This document shows positions 32,238 through 43,003 of a stretch of 64,000 nt of DNA, one piece after another; the stretch's first letter is position 1; every line of letters begins with the position of its first letter. The stretch is from assembly GCA_035048495.1 (NCBI GenBank), contig CM068549.1, positions 10,464,000 through 10,527,999 of the forward strand, written 5' to 3'. The translations under genes were made by a program, and so were the position numbers. The stretch is from Euptelea pleiosperma (taxonomy: Eukaryota > Streptophyta > Magnoliopsida > Ranunculales > Eupteleaceae). Under the pieces are notes generated by a model. It was not told the DNA's origin and searched no databases. It worked only from the letters and a program-made list of their open reading frames with translations.

Positions 32238-33286
32238 AGGCTTCTGAAGGAAATTCTTCCTCTCTATGTGGCACTTCGGTCTCTCCACCCCGATGTATAC
32301 CAGAAGCTTGTTGGTCTCGACGAAAGGGGCTACTACTTAGAGTCCGCGCCACCGACTGAGGAGGAATTATCTTGGAGACTTTCTGAATTTGAGATAGCAT
32401 TCAAGTTTCTACCGAAGGCCGAGCAGAAAAGAAGACTTCAATAGTTGGAGGAAGAGAGATAGGACGAGCAGGAACAGACTCAGTAGGAGCAATCGAGTGA
32501 AGTGAATCCGAATCTTGATCTCACAGTTGGTCAATCTTCCCCATCCGCATTTTCCCCCAGGTATTTTGGTTCTCTGACAGGCCAAGGCTCAGAGGCCCCT
32601 TAGTCCGGGTCTCTGATTGAGGTACATCGTATAATCACCCTTCCCTTTGATTCGGATTCATCTCTTTTGTCTTCCAGTCCAACTTACTATTCATTACCAT
32701 TTGAATTTTTCCATTTGGTGCAGTCCCTCGGATATTTCTACCGAAGCACCCCTTTCGACGAGCCCATCTCCACAGTCCAGTCGGTTCAGCATTTTCTCCC
32801 AGCCTGTGAGATGGAAAGGCTTGGCCTCCAAGGTCCTGCAAGTTCGGATTCTCCCCCGTATGAGAGGTGGGGGTCTCAGAAACGGAAAGGTGAGGTCCTT
32901 TCTCGTGATTCTTACAAAACCATAAGGGTGATAGTTCTTCTTCTAGAAGTGATCTGGCGTAAGATCACCCCTTTTGCACTACTTCTGGCGAGCATTCGAT
33001 GCCACCGGCTGCGCCACAGACTCAACTCCCTTCCAAGGGAGATACGGGAAAGAACCAGAGACCTCCTCCTCCTCCCAGGGACATGCAACCACCGATCAAT
33101 GTACCCGACTTCGGAATCACTACTAGGGAGTCAGGGTCTCAAGTCGATCCCCCTTCTCGTCAACCAAAGCTCATGCTAGCCTGGACTCCCATTTTCAAAA
33201 ATGCCAAGAAGGAGCCCGTCCGGATTAACCATAGCGCTGTGAAGGATGGTGCACTTGCCTGGCCTGGGAATTCTAAGAACAAATGA
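32238..33286 (+). pseudogene. Decayed coding remnant, family not recognised
   Basis: Protein-like fragments appear in shifting frames: 32238-32443 (LLKEILPLYVALRSLHPDVY, then LSWRLSEFEIAFKFLPKAEQ), 32667-32930 (PISTVQSVQHFLPACEMERL) and 32999-33286 (LMLAWTPIFKNAKKEPVRIN, ending at a TGA). Stops and frame changes separate them. Its position after the LTR remnant suggests retroelement interior, but no protease, integrase or reverse transcriptase motif is visible. It could also be a host gene fragment. Confidence 0.35.
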
Positions 33287-33958
33287 TGTATTTACTTTAA
33301 TGTTTATACAGAGCTAAAATTTGCACCTTAATGCATCGGTGAAGTTTAGGATTAAGTTTTATAAATGTATATTTATATAGCATTTTCAGTTTGCAAGCTT
33401 ATGGATTGTGGTTTGATGCTTTTTCAACTCTCTAGATAAAGGTAGATTGTAACTTGTAATAGTAATTTATTTATTGATTTATTTTGTTGTTAATGCAGAA
33501 TGCATTTTGTAAAACTTGTTGAATAAATTTGACGAAGGGAAAATCACTTCGTAGTTCTGCAGTTTCAAATTGAGAAAGCTTCACAAAGACCAAATTGGAG
33601 CTCTAAATCTAAGGAAACCTCGAGATGATGGGAGTTGCTCCACTTGTGGCACACCCTCAAGTGTTATCGATCTCATTCTTTTTAATGATGTTGTGGCTTT
33701 TCTTATATAAATTTTTTGTATTGATTATTGTTGAACTTTTGGCATTTGTTAGTCATGATAGTGGTGGTTATATAATGTTTGTAGAATAAAAAAGAAAGGA
33801 AAACGACTACAGTTTTGGGCAAAATTGCAATCGTCAACAGAGGACTGTTTCAATAAAGAATACGGTTTTTCTAACAATTGTAGTCTTTTGTTAGTTGATA
33901 AGCTTTAATCTCCTTAGTCTCTTCTCAGAGTGCTTGGCTCTCATTGTCTCTTGATCTT
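33287..33958. other. AT-rich stretch before a solo LTR
   Basis: No gene is seen. The last ~70 bases (TTGATAAGCTTTAATCTCCT onward, from about 33894) are repeated at about 36908, on the other side of the solo LTR. They belong to an older duplicated repeat into which the LTR inserted. Confidence 0.4.
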
Positions 33959-36662
33959 TGATATTCGCTCAAAAGTGCTTATTTTAAGCAATTATCCTTT
34001 TAGCGTTATTGCATTCTCCTACGTAAAATACTCTATTTACCTACTTTTCTCCGTAAGAGTCTCTTGTGTTGCGTAGAACACATTTTTCTGGACGAAATGG
34101 TATATTTGCATGCATTAAACACATTTTCGGAAGTCTAGACATGTAGTCATTCTGATAGAGTCTCATTACGCGCTTCTTCTGTCGCAGGAAACCCCGATGG
34201 GACAATTCTCGAGACTTGCGAGCCCACATCGATCAGGAAAGCCCATTATGAAAGCTTAAAGAGCCCACATGCTATGACTAGAAGATATTGGCCAAATATG
34301 AGTTGAATAAGAGGACCAAAAAGCCGACCCAAAGAACGGAGAGAGCAGGAAAGCCAATGACCAAGAGACGGACCAAAGCGTTTAAAGCCACATGAGTCAG
34401 CAAAGAATGATAGTCTACTCTACTGGAGAAGCGTGAGGATGGTCACAGTGAAGACCAGGGTTCCAGACCCTCTGCCAATACTTTTATCTCCATTTTTTGA
34501 TATTTTCTCTCTCATCTCTCCTTATTCTCTCTCTCTCTTCATCTCTCGGTCCTCGAATCTACTGACCTAACCCCAGAACTCCTGCCCATCGGCTCTATCT
34601 CATCTCCCTTAGCTTTCTGACCGTTGAATCTTCCATCAGACCGTTGAATCTTCAAACGGACCGTTGGATCTCTCTAGATTCGTTGATCTAGCAATCTGGG
34701 TCCCAATCAAGTCACCATCCATCCGATCGCCATCAGACTGTCTGTCACATCATCTTGTGAGACGATGGACATCATCAATCCATGTGGGCCAGTAGCCGGG
34801 CCCATCATCATCGACCCGCTGTCCGACCAATTAGTGGACCCCGTGAATTTCCAAATTATTTAAATTAATTAATTTTTAAAAAATGGGGGGTCCACTAAAT
34901 GGGGACATTCCCCAAGGAAAAGTAGACTTTTACTTAAAAAAAAAAATAAAAAAAAATATTTTTTTTTAAAAAAAAATACCCTATTTCCATTAAAGGAAAT
35001 AAGGAGCTTTATAAGAGGAGGGAGAAGGGTTTGTTTGAACCCTAATCCCCCTTCAATCTCTTCCATTCTCTCCCCCAAGACCTCTTGTCCCTTTTCCCCC
35101 TCTCTTTAGGCCGTTTTTCTCCCATTTCTCCTCGACCTTCTTCATCTTCTTCACCAAGTTGTTACCGGAGTTGCAGGCTGCAACTCCGGCCGATCAAGAG
35201 TCACCCACCTGCACCTCCGCCTGCTGCAGACCTCTGTACGTCCTCGTCTTCAAGCCACCATCGCTCCTCTCTTGCTGCTCCATCACCCCATCCACGAGTT
35301 GCAACCTGCAACGCCCCTCCTTGACCACCTTCTCCATGCTGCAACACCACTCCACCACCGTCTTCTCCTTCCTCCTTACAACGCCTCACCCACTTCACGC
35401 CTGCCAGCTTGACAGTAGCTGTCCCAACGCTGCAACCACCGTCTCTACTCTCCACGATCTCTCCACCTTCTCCTCCTAAACCGCCCATCTTCCCTTGTGA
35501 TAGACGGTGGCTGTTCTTCCAACAGCCACCATCGTTTTATCCCCTTCTCTCTCCCAAAAACAAAGGAAAAAAAAAAGAAAACTGAAGAGAAAGAGAAGAA
35601 AGAAGGGAGGAAAGCACCTCCTCTTGCTACCTTTTTGCAGCACCACCACTACGGTTCAGACCTGCAACTCACAAGTTGCTAGTTTGGCCGAAAACTCCCT
35701 GCTCCACCACCGTTTGGACCTGCAGCTCCACCTCAAACCTGTTGAAAGCTGTTCCTCCCATCGCCTCCATTGTTGGTGTGCAAGTGCAACACTTGCAGGC
35801 CGTACGTCCCTCTCCATTGGTTGCATCCAGCAACCTCTTCCCCAAGAGAGAATGACTGCTACAAGCCAGCGCTTCACCATGCTCAACTCTGATTGTACCA
35901 CTGCCAAGCACCATCATCCTTTCCTCTCTTGAATGGTTGAGAAAAGTCTGCCCAAACAAACCATTGCTCTTCTTGATGGGATCTCCATTAACGTGGCTGC
36001 AACCATCACTATAGTAGCATGATAGGATGCCATTTCTCTCCACACCGCCATGTCTAATCCCTAGAGTGATGGCCGAACCATGGCTTCACCATCTCTATCA
36101 TTCGCACTCCGAGCATCACCCTCGTCTCTGGCCAATCATCCAAGGTAAGTTCTCCAATGGTGAGTGATCTTTTCTCTCTCTCTCTAGCAACTTTCTCTCT
36201 CTAGGTTCTAGACTCTCTATAAAGTATCTCTCTCCTAGCTTCTCTTTCTATCACTCTTTTTATTCACTTTCTAGTTAGGTCATTTTATTGCTCATTTTGA
36301 TACAAACTTTGTAATGATTTTTGAATTTATGAATGAATTAGTTAAAGTTATTTGCATCTTTTGTTTCTTACTTTTGTTAATGTTGTTATTCATAGTTTGA
36401 GATAATTCTCCAAAAATGATGTTTCAAAATTACTTTCAACCACCATTCTCACCCTTCCATCCTTTTATTTTTAGCAATTTCTGAGAAAAATTCATCATTT
36501 CATGTTCTAATTTGCACAAACTAACCCTGAGTGCGGATCAACATCTGACATGAATCCATATACAAAAGCTCATATTTTGCAGGATTAAAAATTCGGATCA
36601 AATTACAAATGTGTTGAAGTTAGGGTTTCCGTAAATAACGACGCGAAAAAATCCTACTTTCA
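33959..36662 (+). mobile_element. Solo LTR, 2704 bp
   Basis: It starts TGATATTCGCTCAAAAGTGC and ends TACTTTCA, with perfect 5-bp flanks ATCTT (33954-33958 and 36663-36667). The start matches the LTRs at 43004, 52869 and 63507. The end matches the 52869 LTR (GGGTTTCCGTAAATAACGACG). A TATA-like TTTATAAGAGG at about 35008 is followed by a long C/T-rich and purine-rich leader (35040-36200). The long open frames inside that leader on both strands come from composition bias. Confidence 0.88.
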
Positions 36663-37062
36663 ATCTTCTCTCAAGCTTTTTCGACTCTCTGGCTCTTCCC
36701 ACTCGTGGCCTATATCTTCTTATCCTCAGCCTGTTAGCTTTTGAGCTTTGATCATAGGTTCCAGAGGTTGATTGTGGGCCTGCATTCTATCAAAATTGTC
36801 CACTCGGATTTCCTGCTATAGAAAAAGCACGTAATGAGGCTTAATTAAGATAGTTTTGATTAAGCCTGCATGCTTTACCAACTGAACAAGTCCTCATCTT
36901 GTGTTAGTTGATAAGCTTTAATTTTCTTAGTCTCTTTTTTGAGGGCTTGGCTCTCTTTCTCTCTTAATCGTCTCTCAATTCTTTCGATCCTCCAACTCTT
37001 CCCGTCTTCGGCCTACCTTTTCTTGTCTAAGTCCACTAGCTTTCTATGCTTTGATTAAAGGC
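36663..37062. repeat. Older duplicated repeat split by the solo LTR
   Basis: Joining 33894-33953 to 36663-36870 gives a unit that is repeated, diverged, at 36908-37145. Shared words are TTGATAAGCTTTAAT, TTGGCTCTC, TCCAATCGGATTTCCT-like and AGAAAAAGC.CGTAAT. The unit includes the complement of a TGATATTCGC-type LTR. It is therefore an older copy of the same retroelement superfamily on the minus strand. Confidence 0.55.
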
Positions 37063-37337
37063 TTTGGCAATCAGTTGTGGGCCCACAATCCACAAAATTA
37101 TCCAATCGGATTTCCTACGACAGAAAAAGCGCGTAATCAGAACGACTTTATATTTCGACTTCCGAAAATATGTTTAATTCATGCAAATACACCATTTTGT
37201 ACAAAAAATTATGTTTTACCTAACAGAAGAAACTCTTACGTAGAAAAATTAATAAAAATGACAGTTTTACGTAGGAGAGTGTGATAACGCTAAAATGATA
37301 ATTGCTTAAAATAAATACTTTTGAGCGTATATCACCT
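37063..37337 (-). mobile_element. LTR fragment of the TGATATTCGC family, minus strand
   Basis: Read on the minus strand, the right end starts TGATATACGCTCAAAAGTAT and continues like the first ~270 bp of the LTRs at 33959 and 63507, including TCTCCTACGTAAAA. The remaining part is missing or decayed. Confidence 0.65.
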
Positions 37338-37479
37338 TCCCACCATAAAATAAGGTTGTAGAGGCAACTACATCTATTGTTCTTTAAATCAGTAGCATAA
37401 ATTTTTGTTCTACTATAACATTCAAGTGATTTGGACATATCGTCACTTTTTCACTTATTAAAAATGATAAACAAAGTAA

Positions 37480-37557
37480 TTTGGTGGTCTACTTTCCGGC
37501 TTGTTTTGGCTTTTCTTAGCCTTTTTCTTCTCAATAAAGTTTATGTTTATAAAAAAA
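37480..37557 (+). mobile_element. Severely truncated LINE tail
   Basis: A 78-bp insert ending in an A run is flanked by 16-bp perfect duplications ATGATAAACAAAGTAA (37464-37479 and 37558-37573). It contains a T-rich stretch and AATAAAG, like a LINE 3' end. Confidence 0.7.
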
Positions 37558-38384
37558 ATGATAAACAAAGTAAATGATTAATAATTTTTTTATTGGTTAT
37601 GCTAGGACAAAGATGATTTTCCTAAGAATGGACTCTGGCTATGTTGGATGCCATACATATTCTTTTTTTCACTTGTGAATTTGGTAGCTTTCACACTCCT
37701 AGACTAGGTAGCCCTTTTTTGCAGCAAAAAGAATCAGAGTTATTTTTAGCATGGCCATACAAATAGCTTTCACACTAATTTTTGGAGGTAGCTCTTTCCA
37801 ATAAATAAACTCTCAAATTGGGAAGCCAACAGTCGATTATAGTGGAGTTTCGAAATCAATTGAGGGTAGGAACACTACTAATTTGAAGTCATAGTCAGTA
37901 GAAATTTATTATTAATTCCAACAATACAGAATCTCATACCTTTATCAGATTCGTACCAGCCAATAAGAATCAGAGTGTGTGTGAATAATAATCATATAAA
38001 CTATATCAATTTTTTTCACCTAGTACAAATTAATAAAATAAACCAATCATTAAAATCAAGAGATATATACTACAAAGATTATCAAATTTTACTTTTAGTG
38101 TTAAGTCAAAATATTTTAAAATATTTTTACAAGTTAATGTCCATTTGGTTTAACATTATTAGAACACATACTCAGAATTTGACTAAAACACCAATCCTTT
38201 TTTATTTTCTTAACCCTTTTTTTTAATTTTTATTCTTTAAAAACAAGGCAAAATAAAATGAAGAAAACAAAAATCTAATAAAAAAAAACAAAATCCCTGG
38301 CTCTCAGAATAAGAATGGAAAACAAGAAGGGGTGATGAGCTTATTGCTCAAAGAAGAGAATAGGAAGATTGTAAACATTATTCC

Positions 38385-40247
38385 TTAGAGAATCCTTCCT
38401 GATCCACACAGATTTGATTTTGTGGGTTGTACCTTTCTCTTAGGATCACTACTCTTTTGAGTTGAAGAACTCTGAGGATATTTGAATATCTTAAGGGACT
38501 CAATTTCCCTGCTCAAAACTTTAGACCTTTCTAGTAGGTCTTTCATCTTCCTAAATAGCACATCCCAGTCATAAAGCTTAATATATGTCTTCATAGGAGT
38601 TTTCTGGCTCTTCACATTCTGGGTTAAGTTCACTTCTTTCTTGAAAGATTTTTGGTGTCCTCTTCCTAGTTTATGACATTCTCCGATCACGTGACCCATG
38701 TTTTTACAATATGCACAAGAGCGTTTGTTTTTTACATTTATAACTTGGTCAAATGTCGGAGTGGAAATAGCTTTGGCTTTTACAAAGATCGTCTTGGAAG
38801 TAGATACTTTGTTTTGACTAGGTTTGTAACCCAACCCATGTTTGTCTCCATAGAACTTACCCACTCACAAGATCTCATCCAGCTTTGCAGAACTAGACGA
38901 GAATCCCGACATATCCCTTTTAACTTTGAGAAGCTCATTCTCAAGGGATTTCTTGTCGTTCATACAAGTTTGGAATTTACATTCCAGTGACTTGTTCAGT
39001 TTAAACAGAGACTCTTTCTCTTGTTCTAAATTCTTAATTAACACTTTTAATTTTTCAGTGTCAATTTGCAAGGCTTTATTCTCAGAGTCTAAAACTTTGA
39101 CTCTTTAGATAAAACTTTGCTAGCCTTCATAAACTTTATTGATTCTTCGTACAGTTCTTTAACACCTACTGCCAAGTCATCATAGTTTTCATTATGAGAG
39201 TCTTCAGAACTCTTAATATCATCATAATTGGATTCTATATGAGATCCACTGGGACTATTAAAATGAACAACAAAAGCTATGAACTTCTCAGATTTTTCAT
39301 TGCTATTAGAGTCATCAGAATCATTTTCTGACTCTATATCCCATGTAGCATTAAAAGCTTTGGCCTTGCCTTTGTACTCTCCCTTGTTATGGCATATATT
39401 AGCAAAGTGACCGAACCTCCCGTTTTTCCTTGGGAGTTCTATCACTTCTGTTACCTCTCTCATATGAGGTTTGGCATTTTCTTTAGATTTATCAAAAAGT
39501 TTATTGTTCTTAAATCTTTCATTTTTAGAACTAAAAAACTTCTTAAATTTCTTGACAAATAATGCCATTTCAATTTTAGAATCACAATCTGACTCTGAGT
39601 CCTGAGCTTCAAAGGGCTATACCCTTTGACTTCTTTGGTTGTCTCAAGTTCATCTCATAGGTTTGAAGAGACCCAACCAGCTCATCAACTTTGAGAGAGT
39701 CAACATCCTTACTCTCCTCAATAGCCGTCACCTTAGCCTAAAATCTATCGGACAAGGATCGTAAAATCTTCCAAACCACTTTAGGTTCAGGAATGCTCTC
39801 TCCCAAATTGTGGGCAGAGTTCACAATATCATAGAGTTTGGCATAGAACTCAATAAATGTATCATTCTCCTCCATTATCATGGATTCGAATTTAGTAGTC
39901 GGCATTTGCAATTTTGAAATTTTCATAGCTGACGTACCTTCATAAGTGACTTTTAAAATGTCCCATGCCTCTTTAGCCAAAGTACAGGTAGAGATTCTCC
40001 GAAACTCATTTTTGTCTACTACATTAAAAATGACATTTAGCCCTATATTATTTAGACAGCACAAATCTGTATCGTATTTACTCCAGTCAGCTTTAGGTTT
40101 GAGACTAACTTTCTCCTCTATAGTCACTGTGGGTGGTGACCAGCCGTCCACTATGGTCATCCAGAGTCTTTCATCAATTGACTTGAGGAATGCCCTCATT
40201 TTAGCCTTCCAATATGCATAGTCTTCTCCATAAAATAATGGAAGTCT
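38385..40247 (-). pseudogene. Copia gag of element A (broken by stops and frameshifts)
   Basis: Starting near 40247 on the minus strand, the frame covers RAFLKSIDERLWMTIVDGW, then NEFRRISTCTLAKEAWDILK and TYEGTSAMKISKLQ, a UBN2-type gag core. Pieces in other frames follow: 39568-39089 (FGHFANICHNKG, then FNATWDIESENDSDDS), 39071-38865 (a coiled coil, NKSLECKFQTC) and 38864-38385 (zinc knuckle CAYCKNMGHVIGEC). The protein would form the retroelement particle. The copy cannot make it intact. Confidence 0.8.
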
Positions 40248-40349
40248 GGATGTGTTTCCGCTTTCTCTTTACGTTTTAGTAAATGTAATGAATGGACTAA
40301 TTTTACAAGAATCTAAATTCAAGTGATTAAACCTTTTATAGAATAACCC

Positions 40350-40361
40350 GCTCTGATACAA
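40350..40361 (-). promoter_or_regulatory. Primer binding site of element A (one mismatch)
   Basis: On the minus strand this reads TTGTATCAGAGC, differing at one base from the initiator-tRNA-Met site TGGTATCAGAGC found at the same place in element B. It lies two bases from the LTR end. Confidence 0.75.
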
Positions 40362-40363
40362 AT

Positions 40364-41502
40364 TGAAATAACCGCTCTGTTCTCTTTTACTCAAGAATAC
40401 CTAGAATGGGGGGTGATTAGGTATTTAAAAATTAATCTAACCTATCACTAGTTTACTAGTTAAGGTAAGGTGATAAACTCACATGCCTTAGTTGATTGAT
40501 AAAATGATTATCACAATCGACTCAAATCAAATATACCTCCATGGTATATTGTCTTTTCGTCGTTTGATTTAAAATCAATACAATTAGTGAAACAACAATC
40601 AAACATCGACATGACAGTTTTTACGTGGTAACCTTTGCCAAGGAAAGCCACATCCAGACGGAAAATATTACTAACTGGAAAGTTAAACGAAACAGAAGTT
40701 ACCTACGTAGCACCATTACAAATGTAGCTTCCAACCTTAGCCAAGGTCCATTACCGATGCGTCCACGTCCTTTGAATCAACGTTATGATTCCACGCGCGC
40801 CCTTCTAATCAAGAAGCCTTGTCCGCTTGTTCAGTTTGGTACTCCCCAAACATACCATCGATCAGCCACTCTGATATTAATTCTCAACTCTCCAGCCTCT
40901 GCTGAAGGTGAAGGACTCAATACACCCTGAACCCTAAGTTGCGCATAGTCCAATCGATTGTGGGCTAGTACGGATGGGTTTTTCCTTCATAAAGGTCCAA
41001 TCGATCGGACTCAGAATGAGTTCTGTCCGTAGAGTCCGATCGATTGATCAGGAGAGTCCAATCGATCGGACTTTGAAACAGTTTCTGTTCTGTAGGGTCC
41101 AATTGATTGATCAGGAAGATCGAAATCCAATCGATTGGCCTGGATAGTCCAATCAATTGGACATACCCCTATAGTCAAAATCTTGACTATACTCGGGTCC
41201 ATCCTCTGACTAAGTTTCACCATTATATTTTATTCATTTAAACCTTATTCCTATGGCCACTAAGTCACTTACCTTTCTAGGCGGTACACGATCTTTAACG
41301 GATAAATGGACAGTTGCTCAGATGACTCCTATCGTCAACCGTCTGATTCTTCCTGTCTCTGTCTTTTAGTCTTCACGTAGTCGGTGAAGTATGTATACCA
41401 CGACATCTTCAATGCTACACTAGTGCTCGTAAGAAAGGTTACAAGAAGTTTTTGTGTCACACGGAATCTTTGCCAAACTAGAATATGAGATTATTCTTTA
41501 CA
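40364..41502 (-). repeat. 5' LTR of element A, 1139 bp
   Basis: On the minus strand it starts TGTAAAGAATAATCTC and ends TTTCA. It is homologous to the LTRs at 44726 and 51377. It carries one perfect CCAATCGATTGG (41127-41138) and several decayed copies (40950-41160). The right flank is GTCTA at 41503, inside an Ogre/Tat gag region. Confidence 0.85.
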
Positions 41503-43003
41503 GTCTACCGGCTTTGACTCAGCCGAGACTTCCATTAACAAATGCTCATTGTCCTTCTTACTTTTTCACGATGAGCATTTTGAGAGTTGACGACCCCGCT
41601 GTAAATCATGTTGATTACCCCGTTGGGTTGTCTTCTTTCTTCTCTGTCAACCTGTCTTCGTTCGATGTCTTCTTCTTCTTCTTCGCTTCGGTCTTCCTCC
41701 CAGACCACAAATCGGTCTATATGCCCTTGATTCACCAAATACTGCAGCAGGTTCATCAAGGCATAGCATTCATCCATAGGATAATCTCTAGCTCTATGGT
41801 ACGCACAAAACGGCTTATCCGGCCGGTCGGCGTAGGTTGTCTTAGGGGCCTTGAAGTAAGCCTCCCCTCGGATTTTCTCTAGGATTACAGATCTTTTCTC
41901 GTTTAAGGGCATGTATTCTCTTAGCCCTTCCATATTTTTTCTCTGAAACCTCTCTCTCCCCCGATCCCTACTGACGGATCGGTCTCTCTTACTTCCTCCC
42001 TTCCCAGCAGAGGATCCGACCTCATTAATTTTGACATCGACTGGCTCAATTCGAGCTTTAATTGCATCCTCCACTTTGATTTGCTCTTCTAGGGCTTGGT
42101 AGGCGTCCTCCTGCCTAGATGGATTTTGCATCACCAACTGTTTGTGAGCCCGAGACCCCACCAAGACACTGACTTGGAGGGCAAACACGGCAGTTCGTTC
42201 TTTTAGCTGGTCAACCTGAGCAACCTCCTTCCTGAAACGAGCCATATAGTCTCGGAGTGACTCTCCTTTGACTTGCTTGATGTTAAGAAGAGCTGTGATG
42301 CATAACATCCGCTTCCTCAGATGAATGTACTTCGTGGTGAATACATCCTCTAAGGTCTTAAAATTTATGATCGAGCCTTCCCCCTGGGTATAGAACCAAA
42401 CTAGGGCAATCCCCTTCAAAGTTGTCGGGAACATCCGACATAATAAGCCGTCAAAGGATGGCGCATCCCACAGCACCATGGCTTGCCGGTAGTGAAACAA
42501 ACGGTCTATCGGATCTGCTGCCTAGTCATATAACTCAAAATACGATTGTTGGAACTTCCTCGGGATCTCGATTCTCAAGATATTCTCTGAGAAAGGCGAC
42601 CTCAATGCCCGCAAGGCGTCTTTGGCAGCTCCAGCTGTCGTCTTCTCTCCGATTATTGGTCTTGCATCTCAGTCTTGCTGGATCATTTCAGTCACCTTCT
42701 CTATCATGACCATATTAGTGCGATGTTCCGGCTCTGGGTTCTCCCGGGCGAGTGGCTGCTGATCTCGCACTATATCTCACCCCCATGCAAAACTGTCTTG
42801 GCAGTCTCCCCCGTGCAAGTTGGAGCTTTATCCTTGTTCTTCAACTCCTTTCAAGGTAGGTTCTTTCAGATCGTCCTCTCGGTCTCTCAGTGGATCTTCC
42901 TGATCGACCGCATCTTCCATCATCTGTTGTTTCAGTTGGCAATTCTCTCTTCTCACATTCTCCATCCCATTTTTCATTTTTTGCATTTCATCGAGTAGCC
43001 AGT
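41503..43003 (-). pseudogene. Ty3 (Ogre/Tat-type) gag fragment, minus strand
   Basis: The longest frame (42500-41535, 321 codons) encodes MCRMFPTTLKGIALVWFYTQG-like capsid sequence (read from the frame as LCRMFPTTLKGIALVWF), then FTTKYIHLRKRMLCI, ESLRDYMARFRKE and a zinc-binding CAYHRARDYPMDEC. Sequence upstream on the minus strand (43000-42830) adds NWLLDEMQKMKNGMENV, so gag begins near 43000. This is the Retrotrans_gag family of Ogre/Tat elements. The 5' side is cut by an LTR inserted at 43004 and the 3' side by element A at 41502. No pol remains. Confidence 0.85.

Larger units (their letters stand above)
37650..41502 (-). mobile_element. Copia element A, minus strand, 3'-truncated
   Basis: Reading leftward from 41502: 5' LTR (41502-40364), primer site, gag (about 40247-38385), then non-coding sequence (38350-37650) that matches the interior of element B (49480-48750). 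No pol, no 3' LTR and no polypurine tract are seen, so the copy is cut off on its left. The gag type (ATWDIESE motif after a zinc-knuckle-like segment) suggests the SIRE/Maximus or Tork side of Copia. That lineage is inferred. Confidence 0.75.

Noticed and set aside
35085..36043. Several overlapping 80-140-codon open frames on both strands
   Set aside because: They lie in the C/T-rich leader of a solo LTR. Length comes from biased composition, and the frames overlap on opposite strands without domain motifs.
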